From Oryzicola mucosus (lineage in GTDB: Bacteria > Pseudomonadota > Alphaproteobacteria > Rhizobiales > Rhizobiaceae): a stretch of 64,000 bases of DNA. Positions 46,230 to 53,610 of this stretch are shown piece by piece. Within the stretch, counting starts at the first letter, position 1, and each line of letters begins with the position of its first letter. The stretch covers positions 574,501 through 638,500 of the forward strand of contig NZ_JACVVX010000001.1 in the NCBI RefSeq assembly GCF_014534685.1. Reading direction: 5' to 3'. Made by a program: the position numbers and the translations under genes. Under the pieces are notes generated by a model that worked only from the letters and a program-made list of their open reading frames with translations, made no database searches and was not told where the DNA came from.

Positions 46230-49200
46230 TCAGACGCGTGGGCCAGGGTCCCAGACGCGTCCGATCTCGTCGACGCGCACCTGGCGCGCCTTGATGGCCT
46301 TCAAAGCGTTCGGCCGCTTGCTGAAGCTGCGGAACGGGTCGGCCTCGTCCTTGTGCCGATCGTCCAGTCTGCCGCCCTCATTGTGCGGGTCCAGATAGAT
46401 CTGCTTGTTGCGCTGGTCGAATTTGCGCACCCGCGCAATCACCCGCTCGCCGCTTTCGGGATGCTCATAGGCAACCATGTCACCGATCTGCAGGCTCATC
46501 ACCTTTTTCGGATTGTGATGGTCCTGCCTGATCTTCGAGACATAGCCGGGCTGGTGCGCCTCGAACATGGAGATGACATCGGCATCCCAGCGGCCGTCCG
46601 GAAGCTGCCAGACATCGAAGCGGTAGTTTCCGCCCCCGAGATAGCCCTTATAGACCTTGCCGTCCTTGTCCTTGATGGGAATGATGGTTTCGGTTTCCAG
46701 CACGCGGATGTGGCGCAAATTCCGGAACGGGTTTTTCCGCCCGTCCAATGTTTCGGCCCTGGAAAAGGCGATCAAGGCCGCTTCGAATTCCTTGCCGGAA
46801 AGCCCGCGCGTCGCAGCCCACAGCGCCTCGCGCAATTGCGTGTCGCGGATCGCGGCCAAATCCTTTTCGGATTTGAAATCGGAGAGCTGCCGCCGGCGCA
46901 CGACGCGCGGACTGCCCTTCTCGTCCACCTCGCCGGTCGGGCTATAGGCGGTGTCGTTGTGCAGTTTGCCGGCGGTCTGGCCGCGGCCGGAGGCATAGGC
47001 CTCGCGCGAAACGGTGCCATGGTCGGGCCGGTGGCTGACCACGGTGTTGCGCAGCGCCTCGCGCAGCTGCTCGCGAAAACCGGGCCAGGGGTCGGCGATT
47101 TTTTCGATCACGCGTTCCGCGCCCTCCGCCTCCAGCTTCGCCGAAGCCGTGGCGATGCGCTGGATCAGCGAGCGGCTGGTGCAGGCAATGACGAAGGCGT
47201 CGACGGCATGGTGGCGGTGGTCTTTGCGGTTCTTCTCCTTCACCGTGTCGCTGCCGCCGATGTTGCGATCGGGCAGAAGGTCGTTGAGGTCCCATTTGCG
47301 CCGCAGCATCTCCGTCATCCGGCCGGGCAGCGCACGGATGCGGCTGTGCCGGCGCAGCACGCCGTCGGCGCCGGCTTCCTCGGTCGGGTAGAGCGAGGCG
47401 AGATAGGTCAGCGACAGGCGCGACATATATTGCGTGTCGGTCAGCTGCCGGGCCAGGAACCCCTCCTGATCGGCGAATTTCTCCATCGCATCCGCGGCGA
47501 AGCGCCAGCGCTTGTTGCGCGGCAAGGTGCTGGCGCGGGCGAGGATGTCTTCGTAGCGATCCGCCCAGCCGGACACGCCGGCGGGGGCGCGGTTGCGCTT
47601 CTGCCGGTTCGCATGCGTCTTGCACAGGATCTTGTTGCCTTCGCTGTCGTCCAGCGTCTTGGAATAGGGCAGGATGTGATCGATATCGACCTCCGGCGAA
47701 AACACCATCGCCGCCGTGATCGGCTCGCCGGAATAGATGCAGACGCGGTTGAGCGGCTGATCCTTGTTCAGCTCCTGCCAGAGCTTCAGCCGCAGCCGGT
47801 TGTAGCCGGTGTCGGCCCGCCCCAGCGCTTTCAACTCCTCCGACCGCGCCTCCGCCTCGCGCGTGTTCTTGCGGATGGTGCGGTCGATCTCGTCCTTCTG
47901 CTTGTCGCTGAGCTTGAGCTCGCGGCCGAGCTCTATGGCGATACGGTCCGGCTTGCCGTGGCGCTTGATCAGCGCGTTGACCGTGCGGCGCAGCTGGTTG
48001 AGGGCGATATGCACGGACGGGTTGGTGATGCGGCCCTTGAAGACGTCATAGACATCGTCGGGATTGCCGGTGCCGGGCGGAATGTGGCGGTCCAGCACCT
48101 CCTGATAGTGCGGCAGTTCCTTGTGCCCGGGAAAATTCAGGTCGCTCTTGTCGGAATGGTTGTAGCCGCAGCGCTTGGCCGCTTCCGATTCCGGGATCAC
48201 CTTGCCCTCGGCATCGGTTTCCGTCTTCAAGGCATCGACCAGCATTTTCGCCGCCGTCTCGCCGATGCGGCCATAGCCCTCCGGCAGATGCACCTTGGCC
48301 ACCGCTTCGGTCTGATCGTCGTTCAGGCCGCATTCGGCCGTCAGCCAGGCATGCAGTTCGAACTCGTCTTCGGTGTTGCGCAGTTTCTGGACGATCTGCC
48401 ATTGCCGCTCCAGCCCGAAGGTCGACCAGCGGTTACCGAAACCCTTCTTGTCGGAAAGCGCCGAATAGACCTCGTCGCCCAAAAGCTTGTCGCGCGTTTC
48501 GCTTTCCTTGTTGAAACGGATTTCTTTGCCCAGACCCAGCGTCTTGCGCAAACTGATGAAGGTACCGGTCTTTGCGCCCCTCAATTGGCTGTACAGTTTG
48601 TCGCGCTCATCCAGCGTCAGCTTGCGCCGCTTCTGCTGCTCGTCGATCAGTTCGAGTTCGTTCAACTCCTTGTAGAGCCGGAATTCCTGGAACAGCGGAT
48701 GCGCCTTGGCCAGCCGCTCCTCGGCGGGGTTGTAGCTGCATTTGCCGACGACCGGCGGTTTCAGCGGGCGCTGGTAGAAGGTGATGTCGCGCAGGTGTTT
48801 TATGCGCTCTTGCGTCAGAAGCTCGGGATGGTGCCCGGCCTGTTCGGCGCAGACATCATCAAATTCATCCTCAAGCGCCTGGCGCGACGGATAGAAATCG
48901 TAGCCGTCGCCCTTGGCGTCCTCTCCCGATTCCGGTCGAAGGCGCGTGCGTACGGACTTACCGTCCAGACGGCGCTTGTAGAGAAAATCGCCGTAGCTTT
49001 TGGCTCCTGCCTCCGCCATCTTCTGCTGAAGCCTCGAGACCCCAATGGCGATTTTCCCCGCCTCGTTGTCGCCCTTGTCGGTCTTGCGGTTGGACTTGAA
49101 GCCGCGGCGCTGGTCGAGCGCAAAGAGAACGCGTCCGATCTGGTAAGGGTGCAGCTTTTCGCCGAGCGCGCGGGAGCGCAACCCATAGATGCTGCCGGAC

Positions 49201-49523
49201 AGATCGCCGCCCTCGCCATCCCCGGTTTCCTTGAGCAGCTTTTTGCGCGCATCCTCGTTTGCCGGCATCAGGCCATAGTCGGTCAGAGCCTTCAGCAACG
49301 CGCCGCGCCGCGCCACATAACGGTCGCGGCGGCGGCGCATGGCGCGGGCCGCGCGGCGCTGGACGGCAAGCGAGGCTTTGGTCTGCGGCTCGCGCCCATC
49401 GGAAAAGATGCGGATGCCGATGGCGACGATTTTGCCAAAGTCGTTTTCCAGCGGCTCGCCTTGCGTCTCGATCAAACACCAGCCAAGCGACGTACTGCCG
49501 ATGTCAATTCCCAATGTCAGCAT
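46230..49523 (-). CDS. cas9: CRISPR-associated endonuclease Cas9, type II-C
   Basis: This is the 1097-residue RNA-guided double-strand nuclease. RuvC-I is LGIDIGSTSLGW with Asp7; the Arg-rich bridge helix follows at 54-75 (AVQRRAARAMRRRRDR). The recognition lobe spans about 80-500. RuvC-II is RIAIELGREL with Glu531. The HNH domain has DIDHILPYS (His616) and NKILCKTHANRQ (Asn639). RuvC-III is HRHHAVDAF with His772 and Asp775. The C-terminal 300 residues form the PAM-interacting region. All catalytic residues are intact. Length and gene order (cas9-cas1-cas2, no fourth gene) are II-C. The ATG at 49523 follows GGGGGGATC. Confidence 0.98.
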   Translation of the reverse strand: MLTLGIDIGSTSLGWCLIETQGEPLENDFGKIVAIGIRIFSDGREPQTKASLAVQRRAARAMRRRRDRYVARRGALLKALTDYGLMPANEDARKKLLKETGDGEGGDLSGSIYGLRSRALGEKLHPYQIGRVLFALDQRRGFKSNRKTDKGDNEAGKIAIGVSRLQQKMAEAGAKSYGDFLYKRRLDGKSVRTRLRPESGEDAKGDGYDFYPSRQALEDEFDDVCAEQAGHHPELLTQERIKHLRDITFYQRPLKPPVVGKCSYNPAEERLAKAHPLFQEFRLYKELNELELIDEQQKRRKLTLDERDKLYSQLRGAKTGTFISLRKTLGLGKEIRFNKESETRDKLLGDEVYSALSDKKGFGNRWSTFGLERQWQIVQKLRNTEDEFELHAWLTAECGLNDDQTEAVAKVHLPEGYGRIGETAAKMLVDALKTETDAEGKVIPESEAAKRCGYNHSDKSDLNFPGHKELPHYQEVLDRHIPPGTGNPDDVYDVFKGRITNPSVHIALNQLRRTVNALIKRHGKPDRIAIELGRELKLSDKQKDEIDRTIRKNTREAEARSEELKALGRADTGYNRLRLKLWQELNKDQPLNRVCIYSGEPITAAMVFSPEVDIDHILPYSKTLDDSEGNKILCKTHANRQKRNRAPAGVSGWADRYEDILARASTLPRNKRWRFAADAMEKFADQEGFLARQLTDTQYMSRLSLTYLASLYPTEEAGADGVLRRHSRIRALPGRMTEMLRRKWDLNDLLPDRNIGGSDTVKEKNRKDHRHHAVDAFVIACTSRSLIQRIATASAKLEAEGAERVIEKIADPWPGFREQLREALRNTVVSHRPDHGTVSREAYASGRGQTAGKLHNDTAYSPTGEVDEKGSPRVVRRRQLSDFKSEKDLAAIRDTQLREALWAATRGLSGKEFEAALIAFSRAETLDGRKNPFRNLRHIRVLETETIIPIKDKDGKVYKGYLGGGNYRFDVWQLPDGRWDADVISMFEAHQPGYVSKIRQDHHNPKKVMSLQIGDMVAYEHPESGERVIARVRKFDQRNKQIYLDPHNEGGRLDDRHKDEADPFRSFSKRPNALKAIKARQVRVDEIGRVWDPGPRV

Positions 49524-49634
49524 GATCCCCCCGGTTCATTCTTCGCAATCGGCTTTGAAATTTATGGTTGTTTATTTCAGATATCTCTTCAACCAATTTC
49601 CTCTTGCAGTCTCAGTTATTTAGTGAGAGATTAA

Positions 49635-49712
49635 TGGTTCAGAAATCGCGATCCAGCCGTTAACAAGCTGGAACAGCACCAGATAAGGCCCACGCTACGG
49701 CGTGGGCTTTTT
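49635..49712 (+). ncRNA. tracrRNA, divergent from cas9
   Basis: The anti-repeat is in two parts. GTTCAGAAATCGCG (49637-49650) is an exact complement of repeat positions 14-27. CCAGCCGTTAAC (49653-49664) pairs with repeat positions 1-11 with one bulge and one mismatch, leaving a CC/AU internal loop. A nexus-like hairpin CTGG-N7-CCAG follows (49668-49682), then a strong intrinsic terminator: GCCCACGC-TACG-GCGTGGGC (49688-49707) with five T. The 5' end is approximate. The AT-rich gap to cas9 (49524-49634) must hold both promoters. Confidence 0.9.
49688..49712 (+). terminator. Intrinsic terminator of the tracrRNA
   Basis: An 8-bp perfect GC-rich stem with a TACG tetraloop is followed by TTTTT. 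In II-C systems the terminator hairpin is usually retained in mature tracrRNA and contacts Cas9. Confidence 0.92.
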
Positions 49713-49958
49713 CGTTCCGGCATCCGGCTCTGACTTTCCTTTCGGCGGACCTACCTCCACAACTTGTCGAAGCACACAGGCCGGTCGAGCGAAGCCCTCT
49801 CCGCTTCGTCATTCCATGGCAAGCGAGGCGAAGCCGAGCACGATCACGGGAATGACGTAGGTGTGGAGTTGCTGCCGGGCCCATCTCCTGCCATTCCATG
49901 GCACCTTCCACATCCTTAAACATGGACAGTTTTGGCGCTTGGCGTTACGGCTAGCGCC
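49713..49958. repeat. Gene-free gap before polA with small inverted and direct repeats
   Basis: CGTCATTCC (49807-49815) and GGAATGACG (49849-49857) form a 9-bp inverted repeat around about 33 bp, and CATTCCATGGCA occurs twice (at about 49810 and 49892). This resembles short dispersed repeats of Rhizobiales. No convincing gene is present; an 87-residue minus-strand frame here has no supporting features. Confidence 0.5.
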
Positions 49959-52958
49959 ATGAAAAAAGGCGATCATCTCTTTCTAGTCGACGGCTCGGGC
50001 TACATTTTCCGCGCCTATCACGCTTTGCCGCCGCTGACGCGCAAGTCGGACGGGCTGCCGGTGGGGGCGGTGTCGGGCTTCTGCAACATGCTGTGGAAGC
50101 TGATGAAGGACGCGCGCAACACCGATGTCGGCGTGGTGCCGACGCATTTCGCTGTCATCTTCGACTATTCGTCGAAAACCTTCCGCAACGAGCTCTATGC
50201 CGAATACAAGGCCAACCGCTCCGCGCCGCCGGAGGATCTGATCCCGCAATTCGGGCTGATCCGCCAGGCCACCCGCGCCTTCGAACTGCCCTGCATCGAG
50301 ATGGAGGGGTTCGAGGCCGACGACCTGATCGCCACCTATGCAAAACTCGCCTGCGAGGCCGGGGCCGACACCACCATCGTGTCGTCCGACAAGGACCTGA
50401 TGCAGCTCGTCGGGCCGACCGTGTCGATGTACGACCCGATGAAGGACCGGCAGATCAACATTCCCGAGGTCATCGAGAAATGGGGCGTGCCGCCCGAAAA
50501 GATGGTCGATTTGCAGGCGCTGACCGGCGATTCCGTCGACAACGTTCCCGGCATTCCGGGCATCGGGCCGAAGACCGCCGCCCAGCTTCTGGAAATGTTC
50601 GGCGATCTCGACACGCTTCTGGAGAGGGCGTCGGAGATCAAGCAGGACAAGCGGCGTGAAACCATCATCGCCAATGCCGACAAGGCGCGGATTTCGCGCG
50701 AGCTGGTACGGCTGAAGAACGATGTCGCAGTTCCCGAACCGCTGGACGATCTGGTGCTGCACCCGGCCAACGGGCCGAAGCTGATCGGCTATCTGAAGGC
50801 GATGGAATTCACCTCGCTGACCCGCCGCGTCGCCGAGGCGACCGGTACGGAGGCTTCCGAGATCGAGCCGGCGACGATCACCGTGCAGCGCGTCGAGGAT
50901 GCCCATGGGCCGGATGTCGGGGCTGGCGCCGACTCCACCTCCCCCTCGCGGGGAGGTCGCGCCGCAGGCGCGGGTGGGGTCGTCGATGACGGCAGCGACC
51001 CCACCCCGGCGCTGCGCGCCGACCCTCCCCTCAAGGGGGAGGGAAAGGCCGGCTTCACACCCTCCGCGCTCGCGCAGTCCCGCGCCGACGCGGCCGCCTC
51101 TTCCAAAATAGACCGTAGCGCCTATGCCACCATCCGCGATCTTGCCACGCTGCAGGCATGGCTGGCGGAGGCGCGGGAGGCCGGGATCGTCGCCTTCCGC
51201 ACAGAAACCACGTCGCTCGACCCGATGCAGGCCGAACTGGTCGGCTTCTCACTGGCGATTCGGCCCGGCCGCGCCGCCTATGTGCCGCTCAGCCACCGTT
51301 CCAGCGCAGTCGACCTGCTTGGCGGCGGGCGCGCGCCGGACCAGCTTTCCTTCGACGAGGCGTTTCCCCTGTTGGCGCCGCTTTTGTCCGATCCGTCCGT
51401 GCTGAAGGTCGGGCAAAGCACGAAATACGACTGGCTGCTGATGCACCGGCTCGGCGTCGACATCGCGCCCTTCGACGACACGATGCTGATGTCCTATGTG
51501 GCGGACGCAGGAACCGGCGGCCACGGCATCGACGCGCTCGCCGAACGCTGGCTCGGCCATGCCGTCATCCCGTTCAAGGATGTTGTCGGCTCAGGCAAGA
51601 GCGTCGTCAGCTTCGACCTCGTCGATATCGAGCGCGCGACGACCTATTCGACCGAAGGCGCCGATCTCGCTCTGCGGCTGTGGCAGGTGCTCAAGCCGCG
51701 CCTCGTCGCCAATAGCTTGATGTCCGTCTATGAGCGGCTGGAGAAGCCGCTGGTACCGGTTCTGGCGCGCATGGAGGAACGCGGCGTCTCGGTCGACAGG
51801 CAGATGCTGTCGCGGCTTTCAGGCGAACTGGCGCAGCGCGCCGCCGCACTCGAGGATGAGGTCTACCAGCTTGCCGGCGAAAAATTCACCATCGGCTCGC
51901 CAAAGCAGCTCGGCGACATCTTGTTCGGGCGCATGGGCCTGCCCGGCGGCACAAAGACGAAATCCGGGCAATGGTCGACGACGGCGCAAGTGCTGGAGGA
52001 ACTCGCGACGGAAGGCTACGAGCTGCCGCGCAAGATCGTCGACTGGCGCCAGCTGACCAAGCTGAAATCGACCTATACCGACGCGCTGCCGGGCTACATC
52101 CATCCGGAGACGAAACGCGTCCACACCTCCTATGCGATGGCGGCGACATCGACCGGCCGGCTGTCGTCCAACGAACCCAATCTGCAGAACATCCCGATCC
52201 GCACCGCCGAGGGGCGCAAGGTGCGCACCGCGTTCATCGCCCAGCCGGGCAACAAGCTGATCTCGGCCGACTACAGCCAGATCGAGCTGCGCATCCTGGC
52301 GCATGTCGCCGACATTCCGCAGCTCAAGGCGGCGTTCGCCAATGGCGACGACATCCACGCGATCACGGCGTCGGAGATGTTCGGCGTGCCGGTGGAGGGT
52401 ATGCCGCGCGAAGTGCGCTCCAGAGCCAAGGCAATCAACTTCGGCATCGTCTACGGCATCTCGGCCTTCGGGCTGGCCAACCAGCTGTCGATCCCGCGCG
52501 AGGAGGCTGGCGCCTACATCAAGCGCTATTTCGAGCGCTTTCCCGGCATCCGCGACTATATGGACCGCACCAAGGCGTTCTGCCGCGACACCGGCTATGT
52601 CGAAACCATCTTCGGCCGCCGCGCGCACTATCCGGAAATCAGGGCCTCGAACCCGTCGATCCGCGCCAACAGCGAGCGCGCGGCGATCAATGCGCCGATC
52701 CAGGGTTCGGCGGCCGACATCATCCGCCGCGCCATGGCGCGCATGGAGGGTGCGCTGGTCGAGGCCGGCCTGCCGGATGTGCGCATGCTGTTGCAGGTCC
52801 ACGACGAACTGGTGTTCGAGGCAGCAGCGGAAGACGTGGAAGCCGCCATGCCGGTGATCGTAAGGGTGATGGAGGATGCCGCCATGCCGGCCGTCGCGCT
52901 CTCCGTGCCGCTGAAGGTCGACGCCCGCGCCGCCGACAACTGGGACGAGGCGCATTGA
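49959..52958 (+). CDS. polA: DNA polymerase I
   Basis: PolA removes RNA primers and fills gaps in replication and repair. The 999-residue protein has a 5'-3' exonuclease domain (about 1-290; LVDGSGYIFRAYHA, GFEADDLIA, GDSVDNVPGIPGIG), a 3'-5' exonuclease-like domain (about 385-600) and the polymerase domain (TSTGRLSSNEPNLQNIP, SADYSQIELRILAH, INFGIVYG, VHDELVFE). Residues about 327-365 are a palindromic repeat insertion between the first two domains. The proofreading motifs are altered (FRTE with Arg414 for the usual Asp; GQST; YSTEG with Gly567), so proofreading is probably absent. The ATG at 49959 is chosen by the conserved N terminus. Confidence 0.97.
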   Translation: MKKGDHLFLVDGSGYIFRAYHALPPLTRKSDGLPVGAVSGFCNMLWKLMKDARNTDVGVVPTHFAVIFDYSSKTFRNELYAEYKANRSAPPEDLIPQFGLIRQATRAFELPCIEMEGFEADDLIATYAKLACEAGADTTIVSSDKDLMQLVGPTVSMYDPMKDRQINIPEVIEKWGVPPEKMVDLQALTGDSVDNVPGIPGIGPKTAAQLLEMFGDLDTLLERASEIKQDKRRETIIANADKARISRELVRLKNDVAVPEPLDDLVLHPANGPKLIGYLKAMEFTSLTRRVAEATGTEASEIEPATITVQRVEDAHGPDVGAGADSTSPSRGGRAAGAGGVVDDGSDPTPALRADPPLKGEGKAGFTPSALAQSRADAAASSKIDRSAYATIRDLATLQAWLAEAREAGIVAFRTETTSLDPMQAELVGFSLAIRPGRAAYVPLSHRSSAVDLLGGGRAPDQLSFDEAFPLLAPLLSDPSVLKVGQSTKYDWLLMHRLGVDIAPFDDTMLMSYVADAGTGGHGIDALAERWLGHAVIPFKDVVGSGKSVVSFDLVDIERATTYSTEGADLALRLWQVLKPRLVANSLMSVYERLEKPLVPVLARMEERGVSVDRQMLSRLSGELAQRAAALEDEVYQLAGEKFTIGSPKQLGDILFGRMGLPGGTKTKSGQWSTTAQVLEELATEGYELPRKIVDWRQLTKLKSTYTDALPGYIHPETKRVHTSYAMAATSTGRLSSNEPNLQNIPIRTAEGRKVRTAFIAQPGNKLISADYSQIELRILAHVADIPQLKAAFANGDDIHAITASEMFGVPVEGMPREVRSRAKAINFGIVYGISAFGLANQLSIPREEAGAYIKRYFERFPGIRDYMDRTKAFCRDTGYVETIFGRRAHYPEIRASNPSIRANSERAAINAPIQGSAADIIRRAMARMEGALVEAGLPDVRMLLQVHDELVFEAAAEDVEAAMPVIVRVMEDAAMPAVALSVPLKVDARAADNWDEAH
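50938..51053. repeat. Palindromic element inserted in frame within polA
   Basis: Arms of about 45 bp are imperfect reverse complements: CCTCCCCCTCGCGGGGAGG, GGGTGGGGTCG on the left and CGACCCCACCC, CCTCCCCTCAAGGGGGAGGG on the right. The element has no stop in the polA frame and encodes about 39 residues rich in Gly, Ala, Asp and Pro. It falls in the linker between domains. This is comparable to the coding-region palindromic elements known from Rickettsia. Confidence 0.75.
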
Positions 52959-52976
52959 GGGGCTGAGCTTAGCGGG

Positions 52977-53390
52977 CTACGCCGCCAGGGCAGCGCAGCT
53001 GGCACAGGTGCCGCGGAACTCGATCACCGCCTTCTTGGCGATGAAGCCGGTGGCGCCGATCCAGTCATCCAGCCGGTGGCTGATCGATTCGTCGGAGAAC
53101 TCGGTGACCTGGCCGCAGGTGTCGCAAATGGCAAAGGCGGTCATGTGGTGGGTGTGCTGGCTGTGGTCGTGCTGTTCGGAACAGGCGACGAAGGCGTTCA
53201 GGCTTTCCAGCCTATGGACGAAGCCTTCCTTGATCAGCGCGTCCAGCGCCCGATAGACCTGCAGCGGGGCGCGAAACCCGTTCTCGCGCAGGAGGTCGAG
53301 CAGGTTGTAGGCGCTGACCGGCGCCTTTGCCGCTTCGAGCTTTTCCAGGACCAGCTTCTGGTTCTTGGTAAGCGCAACTTTGGTGACCAT
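52977..53390 (-). CDS. zur: Fur-family regulator, Zur-like
   Basis: This 137-residue protein has an N-terminal winged helix (QKLVLEKLEAAKAPVSAYNLLDLLRENG; PLQVYRALDALIKEGFVHRLESLNAF) and a C-terminal dimer domain with two CxxC motifs for structural zinc (CDTCGQ and CASCAA) and a His-rich stretch HDHSQHTHH. The form of the winged helix, in particular VYRALDALI and NAFVAC, fits zinc-uptake regulators (Zur) better than Fur or Irr. The ATG at 53390 is preferred over upstream starts, which give a basic non-conserved extension. It is convergent with polA, 18 bp apart. Confidence 0.85.
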   Translation of the reverse strand: MVTKVALTKNQKLVLEKLEAAKAPVSAYNLLDLLRENGFRAPLQVYRALDALIKEGFVHRLESLNAFVACSEQHDHSQHTHHMTAFAICDTCGQVTEFSDESISHRLDDWIGATGFIAKKAVIEFRGTCASCAALAA

Positions 53391-53610
53391 GACTGCCTGC
53401 TCCTGCGGTGCGGACTTTATAACGTATCCCCCTCCAGATAGCCACACGGCGCGACTATTGCTAGCGCGCGGCGCCGACAAAGATAATCGGCATCTCGGCG
53501 AAACAACCATGACATCGCCACAGCGATGAAGACAAAACTCCGCAATACAGCCAAAATGTTCGTCTAAAATCGGCGTGCTTGGGATCATCGGGGCTTGGGA
53601 GACTTCTGAC

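Noticed and set aside
46353-49634. 1093-residue plus-strand open frame opposite cas9
   Set aside because: It is the antisense shadow of cas9 in high-GC DNA and has no motifs; the minus frame has all Cas9 catalytic residues.
49660-49923. 87-residue minus-strand frame between the tracrRNA and polA
   Set aside because: It overlaps the tracrRNA terminator and repeat sequence and has no ribosome site or recognisable features.
53400-53440. Zur autoregulatory box upstream of the Zur-like gene
   Set aside because: A TTATAA core is present, but the flanks are not palindromic enough to call.
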